Source of the DNA: Clostridiales bacterium
GTDB lineage: Bacteria > Bacillota > Clostridia > Christensenellales > Pumilibacteraceae
DNA: 64,000 nt
Direction of reading: 5' to 3'
Assembly (NCBI GenBank): GCA_029055565.1
Contig: JAIDCZ010000005.1
Location: 1 to 64,000, forward strand
Part shown: positions 43,917-51,890 of the stretch, one piece after another
Layout: each line of letters starts with the position of its first letter
Numbering within the stretch: position 1 is the first letter of the stretch
Notes under the pieces: generated by a model
What the model saw: only the letters and a program-made list of their open reading frames with translations
Database searches by the model: none
What the model was told of the DNA's origin: nothing
Position numbers and translations under genes: made by a program

Positions 43917-45290
43917 ATGAAACTTTGGTCGGGCAGATTTACCGCCGAGCTTAACGATATAGCCGAGCAGTTTAACGACTCGCTCCCCTTTGACCGCTTG
44001 ATGTACCGTCAAGATATTCAAGGCTCTATTGCGCATTGCACCATGCTTGGCAAGTGCGGCATAATAACGGAGGACGAAGCAAAAACGATTGCCGACGCGC
44101 TTAAAACCATTCTTGCCGATATAGACAGCGGCAAGCTGGAACCTATCGGCGCGGAGGACATACACTCGTTTGTGGAAAACACGCTGGTATCGCGCGTGGG
44201 CGACGTCGGCAAAAAACTGCACACCGCGCGCAGTCGCAACGACCAAGTGGCCACCGATATACGCTTGTATTTGCGCGACGCAATAGACGAGCAAACGAAA
44301 CTGCTTAAAACGCTGGTAAACGTCCTTGCCGACAAAGCGGAAAAAGAAAAAGCAACGGCTATGCCGGCGTACACGCATATGCAAAAGGCACAGCCTACCA
44401 CGCTCGGGCACTATCTGCTTGCTTACGCGAACATGTTTATGCGTGACACGCAAAGGCTTATCGACTGCCGCAAGCGCGTAAACGTTCTGCCGCTCGGCAG
44501 TGGCGCTTGCGCTTCCACCACCTTCCCCATAGACCGCGAGTATACCGCAAAGCTACTCGGCTTTGACGGCGTTACGCAAAACTCGTTGGACGGCGTTAGC
44601 GACCGCGACTTTGCCGTGGAATATCTGTCGTGCGCGACCCAAGCCATGCTTCACCTTTCGCGCGTCAACGAGGAATTCGTGTACTGGTCGGGCGAGGAAT
44701 TCGGATTTTTGATTTTGCCCGACGAGTTCAGCACCGGCTCGTCCATCATGCCGCAAAAAAAGAACCCCGACGTAAACGAGCTACTGCGCGGCAAGTGCGG
44801 CCGAGTGGTGGGCGACCTTATGAGCATGATCACCGTAATGAAGGGTTTGCCCCTCGCCTACAACAAGGATATGCAAGAGGACAAGGAACCGCTGTTCGAC
44901 GCGGTAAACACGCTGTCGCTGTCGCTTAAGGTCTTTACTGCGTTTATGAACGCTGTGGAGTTCAATAGGCAGAACATGAACGCGGCCTCCGCCGGCGGAC
45001 ATTCTTGCGCTACCGAATGCGCCGACTACCTCGCCGCCAAGGGTCTGCCCTTCCGCGCCGCGCACGAGGTTACCGGCAAAATAGTGCTGTACTGCATAGA
45101 GCACGGCAAAACATTGCAAAGCCTTTCCGTTGCCGAGTACAAAAAGTTTTCGCCGCTGTTCGACGACGATATACTGCAAGCCGTACTACCGCAGACCGCA
45201 ATCGCCCGCCGCAAAGCAATAGGCGGTTGTGCCGTCGAGGAACTTGACAGACAGTTAAGAGAATTAAGAATGCAGAATGCAGAATTATGA
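43917..45290 (+). CDS. argH: Argininosuccinate lyase
   Basis: Releases arginine and fumarate. 457 aa. N-terminal MKLWSGRF, ARSRNDQVATDIRLY, TAMPAYTHMQKAQPTTLGHY-like motif and the signature SSIMPQKKNPD (about 275-285). ATG at 43917 follows GAGG. The last residues (RMQNAEL) and stop codon are written by a heptamer-like repeat (TTAAGAATGCAGAAT), so the native C-terminus may have been replaced by a few residues. Confidence 0.97.
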   Translation: MKLWSGRFTAELNDIAEQFNDSLPFDRLMYRQDIQGSIAHCTMLGKCGIITEDEAKTIADALKTILADIDSGKLEPIGAEDIHSFVENTLVSRVGDVGKKLHTARSRNDQVATDIRLYLRDAIDEQTKLLKTLVNVLADKAEKEKATAMPAYTHMQKAQPTTLGHYLLAYANMFMRDTQRLIDCRKRVNVLPLGSGACASTTFPIDREYTAKLLGFDGVTQNSLDGVSDRDFAVEYLSCATQAMLHLSRVNEEFVYWSGEEFGFLILPDEFSTGSSIMPQKKNPDVNELLRGKCGRVVGDLMSMITVMKGLPLAYNKDMQEDKEPLFDAVNTLSLSLKVFTAFMNAVEFNRQNMNAASAGGHSCATECADYLAAKGLPFRAAHEVTGKIVLYCIEHGKTLQSLSVAEYKKFSPLFDDDILQAVLPQTAIARRKAIGGCAVEELDRQLRELRMQNAEL

Positions 45291-45300
45291 ATTTAAGAAT
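45261..45300. repeat. Heptamer-like tract at the argH 3' end
   Basis: Units AGAATTA, AGAATGC, AGAATGC, AGAATTA run over the last argH codons and stop. Confidence 0.65.
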
Positions 45301-45317
45301 AAAGATAAGATTTTATG

Positions 45318-45357
45318 ATAAGCGGTTATAGACATGCCTTCTATAACCGCTTTTTTA
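45318..45357. terminator. Bidirectional terminator behind argH
   Basis: AAGCGGTTATAG / CTATAACCGCTT with a 9-base loop and TTTTTT on the plus strand. It also closes the minus-strand Spo0A-C-like gene. Confidence 0.88.
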
Positions 45358-45383
45358 CGGCTTATACGTTCATGCTATCATTC

Positions 45384-45713
45384 TTAATTGGCATAGCACT
45401 CGCGTTGCAACGACACGTAGTTGGAGAACATGGAAACGATCTCCTTATTGCCGGTATCGCAAAACTCCATGCCGAACAGTCTGCTTATTGCGGCGGTGGC
45501 GTTAGAGCTCATAAACAGTCTGCGCAAATTCTTTTCCACCGAGCTTACAGTACAGTTAAAGCTGTCCGCAATGCTTTCGTAAATACTGCCGATGGTGCGC
45601 GTAGGATCCTCGGAATACAATTCCAAGCACATGCAAAACTGGTCGAAGCCTTTTAGCGAGGTGCGAAACCCTATCTTGACGAGCGTGATTATAATAAAAT
45701 CGCGTTTTTTCAT
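45384..45713 (-). CDS. Stand-alone Spo0A C-terminal-like DNA-binding protein
   Basis: 109 aa. The helical arrangement IGFRTSLKGFDQFCMCLELYS...IGSIYESIADSFNCTVSSVEKNLRRLF resembles the Spo0A effector domain (helix-turn-helix that reads 0A boxes), but no receiver domain is present and the protein has its own start, GGAG ribosome binding site and promoter. It may act as a modulator of sporulation genes or be a free-standing relative with another role (inference). Similarity is by eye and moderate. Confidence 0.68.
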   Translation of the reverse strand: MKKRDFIIITLVKIGFRTSLKGFDQFCMCLELYSEDPTRTIGSIYESIADSFNCTVSSVEKNLRRLFMSSNATAAISRLFGMEFCDTGNKEIVSMFSNYVSLQRECYAN

Positions 45714-45749
45714 GAGCCACTCCGTGTATGTTTTTTAGAGAGTAATCCC

Positions 45750-45778
45750 ATTAAAACGCATAAAAATACAAATGTCAA
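45750..45778 (-). promoter_or_regulatory. Promoter of the Spo0A-C-like gene
   Basis: Minus-strand -35 TTGACA (45773-45778), 17-base spacer, -10 TTTAAT (45750-45755). Confidence 0.78.
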
Positions 45779-45867
45779 TAGTTTGGAAATGGGCGATTTT
45801 GTGTTCTTTTATGCACCGCAACATACTGCGTTTTTTGCCGAAAACCGCACGCAAAATGTAGTAAAAA

Positions 45868-45940
45868 GAAAACGCGGTGCCGAATTTGCGGTACCGCGGA
45901 AATAAATTTATGCTACGGACTTAGCCGTAGTAAAATCCAT
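45868..45940. other. Two small hairpins in the spacer behind rpsU
   Basis: GCGGTGCCG / CGGTACCGC and CTACGG / CCGTAG stems. Possible terminators for rpsU. No coding potential in 45779-45987. Confidence 0.5.
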
Positions 45941-45987
45941 TTAGTTTACAATACAACAATGAAATAGCTCTACAAAGTAGATAAGCA

Positions 45988-46117
45988 CGTTAAGTGCGGA
46001 GGCGCGCGTTAGGCGGACAACTGGTGACGTGCCGCCGACGGGCGCGTAGACCCACCTACGTAACCAAGGCGGCGCGGCGCACGTAGTCCGCATCACGCGA
46101 TGCATACGCGCTTAACG
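45988..46117. repeat. Stop-abutting palindromic element, family A copy 2
   Basis: A 130-bp hairpin. Outer arms CGTTAAGTGCG (45988-45998) / CGCGCTTAACG (46107-46117) pair over 11 bases and include the last Arg codon and stop of rpsU. Inner GCGGAC (46013-46018) / GTCCGC (46086-46091), tip CGTAG / CTACG. Core shared with 19480-19613. Confidence 0.82.
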
Positions 46118-46285
46118 GAATCTCTTTCTTGCTGCTTCCTTCTTCTTTTTACGCTTTACGGAGGGTTTTTCGTAGTACTCCTTTTTGCGCATATCGCCGA
46201 GGATATTATCCTTTTGGCACTTGCGTTTAAAACGCTTAAGTGCGCTATCGAGCGATTCGTTTTCGCCTACGCGGATTACTGCCAT
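46112..46285 (-). CDS. rpsU: 30S ribosomal protein S21
   Basis: 57 aa: [30 protein letters not shown] and the basic tail [22 protein letters not shown] are typical. AAGGAGG precedes the ATG at 46285 by 8 bases. Own sigma-A promoter. Its final codon and stop lie inside the outer arm of a palindromic element. Confidence 0.97.
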   Translation of the reverse strand: MAVIRVGENESLDSALKRFKRKCQKDNILGDMRKKEYYEKPSVKRKKKKEAARKRFR

Positions 46286-46340
46286 TGTTTGCACCTCCTT
46301 CGTTCCAAGAACTCCGATTCGCTAAAAACTTAGCTTACAT

Positions 46341-46369
46341 ATTATATAAAATCTTTTTCCTTTTGTCAA
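46341..46369 (-). promoter_or_regulatory. rpsU promoter
   Basis: Perfect minus-strand -35 TTGACA (46364-46369) and -10 TATAAT (46341-46346), 17 bases apart. Confidence 0.9.
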
Positions 46370-46394
46370 ACGATTTTAGCACTATCCGAGAAGT

Positions 46395-46422
46395 ATTTTT
46401 GCCCGCTTGCGGAAGCAAAAAT
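46395..46422 (-). terminator. Hairpin downstream of the ger operon
   Basis: ATTTTTGC / GCAAAAAT outer stem with CCGC/GCGG inside, directly after the cloverleaf element. Confidence 0.65.
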
Positions 46423-46433
46423 GCGACGAGGAC

Positions 46434-46521
46434 AAATTTGGTGTTATATCCGCTGCTTGCAGCGTACTCGCACGTTTTGTGTGCGAGTCAAGAGCTATCT
46501 CTTGGATATAATACCAAATTT
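46434..46521. repeat. Cloverleaf-like stop-abutting element
   Basis: Outer 18-bp arms AAATTTGGTGTTATATCC (46434-46451) / GGATATAATACCAAATTT (46504-46521) enclose three adjacent hairpins: GCTG/CAGC (46452-46463), ACTCGCAC/GTGCGAGT (46466-46488) and AAGAG/CTCTT (46490-46503). The arm overlaps the gerC stop codon. Confidence 0.82.
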
Positions 46522-47707
46522 ATTTTAAAGCAATTTGTATATCGTATTTGATTTTTACGGAATAGTAGTCGTATTGGGATTTGTAGTAGTCGGGATAGTA
46601 GCGGTAGAATTCTCTGCCTATAAACATCGGGTCGGAGTTGGTAGCAAGCGAGCTTGCTATTGCGCGCTCCACCTCGCCTTTAATTTTTTTAGTGTAGCCG
46701 GCAATAAGCGCGTCATCGGCCTTTTTCCGATTAGTGGCGAACAGAGTATTGAACTTATCCCCATGCGGCTCGATAAACGCCTTAATCTTGATAGTTGCTT
46801 CTCCCGACTTTTCGTCGACGACAATACTTGCGTGCTTTTTCAGCAGCCGGCCGCAAACGCCCTTTATGGTCTTGCCGTCGTACTCCACGTCCGAACACAC
46901 CGTGCCCTTTTCCACCGGCGCACTTACCCACGCAACGCCGCGCGCCGCCGTGGAATCGAATATGCCCACCCTACCGCTTTCGCCGTACATGGCAAGCTTT
47001 TCCACCTTCATGCCGGTCTTTTGCTCGCTCGCTTTTTCCCCGCCTTCGCTTTTTCCGCCATTTCCGCCGCCTTGACCGCCGCCCGAGCCGCCGGAGTCCC
47101 CGCCTTCGCTCGCCTTGCCGCTTTGCATTTCAACAAGCGGGATATACGCGGTTTTGGACGCACTGCCGAGGTCGGACAAAAAGCCCAAAAGCGTATTGGT
47201 GGCTATGTGCGCCTTGCGCGCGCCGTACGCTATAAAGTTGGCGTCGGTCGCACCGGTCTTGGACATAAACTCGGTTAGGTCTACGATCAAGTCCTCCGCC
47301 TTGCCATCTGCCGCCGCCATCCACACGTCGGCGGTAACGTCGGTTGCGGTCATAAGCGAGCCTAACAATTCGGGCTTGGCGTCGGCACCCACTATAACCA
47401 TCGAGCAGTGTCCAAGCTCCACCCGCCGCCCGAGCGCGGTGTTGAGTGTTTCCGCGGCCTCGTCCAGCGTTTCGCCCTCCACCGTAACCGTATCCTTGCC
47501 GGTAGAGCCTTGCGCTTCGGTGGGCATTACGTACTGCACGGTAAGCCTAATCTTATCGCCGTCGCCACCGTCAAGTCCCAAAATGCCGACTATTACGCGG
47601 CTGTTCACCTCCTTGTTGCGCAACGAGGTAGTAGGTAGAAACGCTATAAAGAACGCCAGCAAAAACAACAGTACTTTGTAGATAAGCAATTTCTTGCGCA
47701 CCGTCAT
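46520..47707 (-). CDS. gerC: Ger(x)C family spore germination protein, without lipobox
   Basis: 395 aa. The N-terminal part aligns with GerC: VIVGILGLDGGDGDKIRLTVQYVMP matches the usual GIDKxxxGxYxxTVQxxNP pattern, followed by GETLDEAAETLNTALGRRVELGHCSMVIVG. A Gly/Ser/Lys-rich low-complexity insert (about 200-235) separates the domains. GerC proteins are normally lipoproteins with a GCW(D/N) lipobox; here the equivalent stretch is FLPTTSLRN with no Cys, so it may be held by an uncleaved N-terminal helix. Overlaps gerB by 4 bases. Part of the nutrient receptor A-B-C set. Confidence 0.88.
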   Translation of the reverse strand: MTVRKKLLIYKVLLFLLAFFIAFLPTTSLRNKEVNSRVIVGILGLDGGDGDKIRLTVQYVMPTEAQGSTGKDTVTVEGETLDEAAETLNTALGRRVELGHCSMVIVGADAKPELLGSLMTATDVTADVWMAAADGKAEDLIVDLTEFMSKTGATDANFIAYGARKAHIATNTLLGFLSDLGSASKTAYIPLVEMQSGKASEGGDSGGSGGGQGGGNGGKSEGGEKASEQKTGMKVEKLAMYGESGRVGIFDSTAARGVAWVSAPVEKGTVCSDVEYDGKTIKGVCGRLLKKHASIVVDEKSGEATIKIKAFIEPHGDKFNTLFATNRKKADDALIAGYTKKIKGEVERAIASSLATNSDPMFIGREFYRYYPDYYKSQYDYYSVKIKYDIQIALK

Positions 47708-48903
47708 ACGCCTTCCCTCCCAGCCGCTTTATCGCCGCTTTTGCGTTTTTTGTTGTAAACGGCGCCGCAAACGAGGGCGAGCAACGGAATGCCCGCCGCC
47801 ATAATAGGCGTGATTATTGCGCACGCGTACGATGTGACGCATAACGAAAGTATCATCGGGTCGGTAAGCGCAAACACTTGCACGATATAGGTAGCGACGC
47901 ACGCGCCGATAGATATTACGAAGTGCTCGTTTTTGCCTATCACGAACGCCACGCACCTACAAGTCGCGTAAAAGAACAGCGCCGCCTCTATAAACACGGA
48001 CACGCTCCACACGACGGACGAGAACATATCCAGCCTACCGTACACGTTGCCCACCGAAAACTGAAGTATGTTGGATATATTGGTAGTGGAATCTATAAGC
48101 ATAGGCACATTTCCGAACGCCGCCGACAGCGCTATTGCAAAAAACACGGCAATGCCGGTACCTATAACGCCCGAACCGGCGGCGAAGCACCACGTGTACT
48201 TTTTGGTCTTGGTTCTGCCGATAAACAGCACGAGCGGTGTAAAGTCTCCCACCCATGCGGGGTGCTTCAGCAACGCCGAGGTAAAGCGTTTTCCGTTGTC
48301 CACGGCCGGCAAAATATTGCCGAAGTCAAAGCCGGTAAGCAATACTATTGCAACGAGCACGGCAAGGCACGTCACTATAACCGGCACCAAAATTTCGTTA
48401 AGTCGGCTCAAGCTGCGCAACGTATGCGTTCCCGCCGCCGCCAAAAACACGAGCAGTACGATAATCATTATGCTCGTATCGAAGTCGGCAAGTACGTTGG
48501 TGCCGTAAAATGTCAGTATTTCCGCAACGGCGGCGTTCAGCTTGAAAAACAAAAACAAGCCGATAATCGCCACGACTATTTTCCCGCCCACCTTACCGAG
48601 CACGGACGACAGCAGTTCAAAAAAATCGACGTCGCATTTTCGTATCGCAATAATCATAGGCACGAGCGTAACGAGATCGAAAACGCCGTACACGGTAAGT
48701 ATAAGATAGCCGTCCCGCCCCGCCGCTTGTATCACAAATATGGGCAACAAAAACATTTTCGTTGCCATTGCAAGAATGAATATTATAACCACCAACTGCT
48801 TGCCCGACGCTTGCTTAGTTTCGCGTGTGTTGGTAGTGCCCGCGTTTTGCGTATTTTCGCTACCGAGCGCAGAATTATTAGTTTGTCGTTGCGTTGCTTT
48901 CAT
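47704..48903 (-). CDS. gerB: GerB family spore germination permease
   Basis: 399 aa with about ten membrane helices, related to APC amino-acid transporters (spore permease family). Visible features: KQLVVIIFILAMATKMFLLP at the first helix, LLSSVLGKVGGKIVVAIIGL, SRLNEILVPVIV and VDNGKRFTSALLKHP...GDFTPLVLF. In Bacillus the B subunit binds the germinant. The gene is separated from gerA by 174 bases of family C repeat and heptameric sequence. Confidence 0.92.
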   Translation of the reverse strand: MKATQRQTNNSALGSENTQNAGTTNTRETKQASGKQLVVIIFILAMATKMFLLPIFVIQAAGRDGYLILTVYGVFDLVTLVPMIIAIRKCDVDFFELLSSVLGKVGGKIVVAIIGLFLFFKLNAAVAEILTFYGTNVLADFDTSIMIIVLLVFLAAAGTHTLRSLSRLNEILVPVIVTCLAVLVAIVLLTGFDFGNILPAVDNGKRFTSALLKHPAWVGDFTPLVLFIGRTKTKKYTWCFAAGSGVIGTGIAVFFAIALSAAFGNVPMLIDSTTNISNILQFSVGNVYGRLDMFSSVVWSVSVFIEAALFFYATCRCVAFVIGKNEHFVISIGACVATYIVQVFALTDPMILSLCVTSYACAIITPIMAAGIPLLALVCGAVYNKKRKSGDKAAGREGV

Positions 48904-48910
48904 ATGTAAG

Positions 48911-49077
48911 TTAATTCGGAATTCGGAATTATGAAGCGGCTGACGCCTAATATAAAAAATAAGAGATAAGATTGAATAGATAAGAATGAAGGAAAAAATT
49001 TTATTAAATTAAATAAGGGACGAGCGTAGCGAGTAATCCGACATTATTCACTATTCACTCTTATCTATTCACTAATA
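48911..49077. repeat. Heptameric tract plus family C element, copy 2
   Basis: AATTCGG units, then GCGGCTGACGCC, GAATAGATAAGA with partner TCTTATCTATTC, AAAAAATTTTATT, and a CGAGCGTAGCG hairpin. Closely matches 34048-34161. Its right edge lies next to the gerA stop. Confidence 0.72.
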
Positions 49078-50490
49078 TCAACTCTGCCTCGTAGGATTGA
49101 TATTGGGTATACTCTTAGGGCGTTTTTTCATTGTCGGGAACGGACCGCGCTCGATAGCGTCCTTAAAGTCGGAATACACAAGCGGCGAAAACGGCGCGAG
49201 ATATGGCGCGTCGTACGCGTTTAGCGAGCATACGTAATGCAGAGTAAACAGCACGGCAAGTATCAAGCCGAACAGACCGCAAAGCCCGCCTATAAGCGTG
49301 TACAAAATTCTCAGCACGCTCATAGACCCTATCATCGACGGCACGGTAAACAGCGCTATCGAGCTTAGCGCTATAACCATTACCGCCGGCGAGCTTATAA
49401 GTCCGGCGCTGACCGCAGTTTCGCCCAGCACCAACGCACCCACTATACTCATCGCCATACCGACTGCGCGCGGCATGCGCACGCTCGCTTCGCGTATAAT
49501 CTCGAACAGCAACAGTACGAACATCGTTTCTGCAAGCGGCGAAAGCGGTATGCCCTTTATCGCCGCCATCAGCGTTACCATAAACCGAACCGGTATCAGC
49601 GTATAGTGATAGTTTTGCAACGCCACGTACACTGCGGGCAACAATAACGCGAGTATTAGGCCTAAGTACCGCAACAGTCGCACGAAGGTGCCGTAAGTCG
49701 TACGCTGGTAGTAGTCCTCGCCCGACTGGAATTCCTCTATCACCACGAACGGCACGGTTATCACCATTGGCGAGCCGTCCACGAAAATCGCCACTCGTCC
49801 CTCGAGCAGCTTTGCCGTAACTATGTCCGGCTTTTCGCTCAGTCCGGTCTGGTTAAACAGCGACAGCGGCTTCTCCTCGATATACGGCACGAGATAGTGA
49901 CTGTCCACTATGCCGTCTATGTCTATCTTTTTCAGTCGCTTTTTTACGTTGCTGACCACCTTTTCGTCGGCCACCGAGCTTAGGTAGCACAGCGCTATCG
50001 CCGTCTTGCTTTTGCGCCCGATCTCCATTCGCTCTATGGCAAGGTCGGGCGTTTTCAGTCGCCGCTCAAGTAGCGAAAGATTTGTCTTTAGGTCCTCGAT
50101 AAACCCCTCGCGCGGGCCGCGCATAACCGTTTCCGTCGGCGGCTCGGTTATACCGCGCGTGGTGTATTTGCGCGCGTTTATCACGGCGTAACTGCTTTCG
50201 CCGTCAATACACAACAGCATATCGCCGTTTAGCAGTTTGTTTACGCAATCGTCCACGTCGGACGAAATAGTAACGTCGTATTCGAGCAACGCGTAGCGGC
50301 TAAACTCCTCAAGCGTATCCAAGCTTTTAGCCGTATTTTCCAACGCAAAAACGACGGCGCGTGCCGTTGCCGCGTCGGACAGATCGGGCTGAACTATCAA
50401 CGCGCCGGCCGTCTTACCACACTTACACTCGTGCACTACCACGTTGTCGGGCGTGGCAAACTTATCCAAAATACGCTGTGCCGCTTCCAT
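49078..50490 (-). CDS. gerA: GerA family spore germination protein (A subunit)
   Basis: 470 aa. The soluble N-terminal domain contains the GerA hallmarks RGITEPPTETVMRGPREGFIEDLKTNLSLLERR, EGRVAIFVDGSPMVITVPF and EEFQSGEDYY; the C-terminal half has five or so helices including ALPLSPLAE-like GIPLSPLAETMFVLLLFEIIREASVRMPR. A subunits form ion channels in the spore inner membrane. The ATG at 50490 is chosen; a TTG at 50541 would start inside the gatA terminator. No strong ribosome binding site. Confidence 0.93.
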   Translation of the reverse strand: MEAAQRILDKFATPDNVVVHECKCGKTAGALIVQPDLSDAATARAVVFALENTAKSLDTLEEFSRYALLEYDVTISSDVDDCVNKLLNGDMLLCIDGESSYAVINARKYTTRGITEPPTETVMRGPREGFIEDLKTNLSLLERRLKTPDLAIERMEIGRKSKTAIALCYLSSVADEKVVSNVKKRLKKIDIDGIVDSHYLVPYIEEKPLSLFNQTGLSEKPDIVTAKLLEGRVAIFVDGSPMVITVPFVVIEEFQSGEDYYQRTTYGTFVRLLRYLGLILALLLPAVYVALQNYHYTLIPVRFMVTLMAAIKGIPLSPLAETMFVLLLFEIIREASVRMPRAVGMAMSIVGALVLGETAVSAGLISSPAVMVIALSSIALFTVPSMIGSMSVLRILYTLIGGLCGLFGLILAVLFTLHYVCSLNAYDAPYLAPFSPLVYSDFKDAIERGPFPTMKKRPKSIPNINPTRQS

Positions 50491-50533
50491 ACCGTTATTG
50501 TGCGAAAGGGCGTTTAATATTATGCGTGTACGG

Positions 50534-50566
50534 TAAAACAAAAAACGCCGTACTACTCGACGGCGT
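50534..50566 (-). terminator. gatA terminator overlapping the gatA stop
   Basis: Minus-strand AACGCCGT (last gatA codons) pairs with ACGGCGTT, followed by TTTTTTG; the stop codon TAG is in the loop. Confidence 0.85.
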
Positions 50567-51890
50567 TCGTAAGGGCTTTACCTATGTTTAGTATGTTTCT
50601 TTCCGCGTTGCGCTTGCCCATGATTTGCATACCTATCGGCAAGCCGAATTCACTGCCGAACGGAACGCTTACCGCCGGCAATCCCGCAAGGCTGACCGGT
50701 GCAAGATACGAATCGCACGCGTGCTCCTCGTGCGGGTCGGTAATGCCGCCGATAGGTGTTGCAACGGTTGCGGCCGTCGGGCACAACAGCGCGTCGCAAC
50801 AGCTTAGCGCCTCGTCGTATTCCGCGGTTATTACGGTGCGCACTCTTGCCGCCTTTACGTAAATATCGTCGTAATTCTTTCCGTCAGTAACCACCGCGCC
50901 GGTAAGCATGCGCCGCTTAACCTCGTCGCCCAAAAGCTCAGCTTGCGGGTACGCCTTAATCACCTTTCGGAAGTTGCTTGCCGCCTCGGCCGACGACAGC
51001 ACGTGATACGCCGGCAGTCCGGCAAAGAATGACGGCACCGACACTTCCACTATATTCACGCCCAGCGCCTTTAACGCGCGTACGGCGTTATTAAACGCCT
51101 TGGCTACGCCGTCGCTCTTTTCCGCTTGAAAAAACTCCTTGGCTACGCCTACCGTTACGCCGCGTACGTTGCCGTCAAGCTCGCGCAAATCCTCGCGCCC
51201 CGAAGCTACCGAAAACAGCAACAGCGCGTCGTCGCAAGTGCGGGCCAGCATGCCCACTTGCTCCATAGACGGACACAGACCTATAACGCCACGCCTATCT
51301 ATCGCGCCGTACGTCGGCTTAAGCCCCACCACGCCGCAAAATGCGGCCGGCTGGCGCACAGAGCCGCCGGTGTCCGTACCAAGCGCAAGCACCGCTTCGT
51401 TTGCCGCAACGGCGTTGGCCGAGCCGCCCGAGCTCCCGCCAGCCACGCGGTTGTTATCCCGCACGTTGTGCACGCCGCCGTAGGCCGAATACTCGTTGGA
51501 ACTGCCGAAAGCAAACTCGTCCATATTGGTCTTGCCTATAACTATCGCGCCGGCACGCTTAAGCCGCGCAACGACCTCGGCGTCGCCGTCCGGCACGAAA
51601 CCGTTCAACAGCCGCGACGCGCAAGTGGTCTTTACGCCGGCCGTGCAAATGTTATCCTTTACGGCAATAGGCACGCCCAACAGCTTTTTGTCGGCGTGGA
51701 GCTTGCCGTCTTTTACTCGTTGCTCTATAGCTTCGGCTTCGGCAAGCGCTTGATCGGCGCATACCGAAATAAAGTTGTTCAGTCGTCCGTTTCGGATTTT
51801 TTCAAGGCATTCCGTTACGACGGCGGTGGGCGCAATTTCGCACTTTGATATTGCCGCAACAATGTTCGCGGCGGTATTGTCGTCTTTCAT
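50553..51890 (-). CDS. gatA: GatA-like amidase (glutamyl-tRNA amidotransferase subunit A type)
   Basis: 445 aa. Amidase signature with the Ser-cisSer-Lys triad K78 (GVPIAVKDN), S153 (GGSSGGSANA), S177 (GTDTGGSVRQPAAFCG). Compared with typical GatA (about 485 aa) it lacks the ARYDGxRYG segment of about 30 residues that normally follows SAEASSNL (here SAEAASNFRKVIKAY). It overlaps gatC by 4 bases, but gatB, normally next, is absent: the gerA gene follows. It may still serve in Gln-tRNA or Asn-tRNA formation with a GatB encoded elsewhere, or be a divergent amidase. Confidence 0.85.
   Translation of the reverse strand: MKDDNTAANIVAAISKCEIAPTAVVTECLEKIRNGRLNNFISVCADQALAEAEAIEQRVKDGKLHADKKLLGVPIAVKDNICTAGVKTTCASRLLNGFVPDGDAEVVARLKRAGAIVIGKTNMDEFAFGSSNEYSAYGGVHNVRDNNRVAGGSSGGSANAVAANEAVLALGTDTGGSVRQPAAFCGVVGLKPTYGAIDRRGVIGLCPSMEQVGMLARTCDDALLLFSVASGREDLRELDGNVRGVTVGVAKEFFQAEKSDGVAKAFNNAVRALKALGVNIVEVSVPSFFAGLPAYHVLSSAEAASNFRKVIKAYPQAELLGDEVKRRMLTGAVVTDGKNYDDIYVKAARVRTVITAEYDEALSCCDALLCPTAATVATPIGGITDPHEEHACDSYLAPVSLAGLPAVSVPFGSEFGLPIGMQIMGKRNAERNILNIGKALTNAVE

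Noticed and set aside
45988-46117. Family A hairpin considered as an integron attC site because of GTTAGGC
   Set aside because: No consensus RYYYAAC/GTTRRRY pair at the ends, no integrase of the IntI type, no gene cassettes; copies sit behind housekeeping genes.
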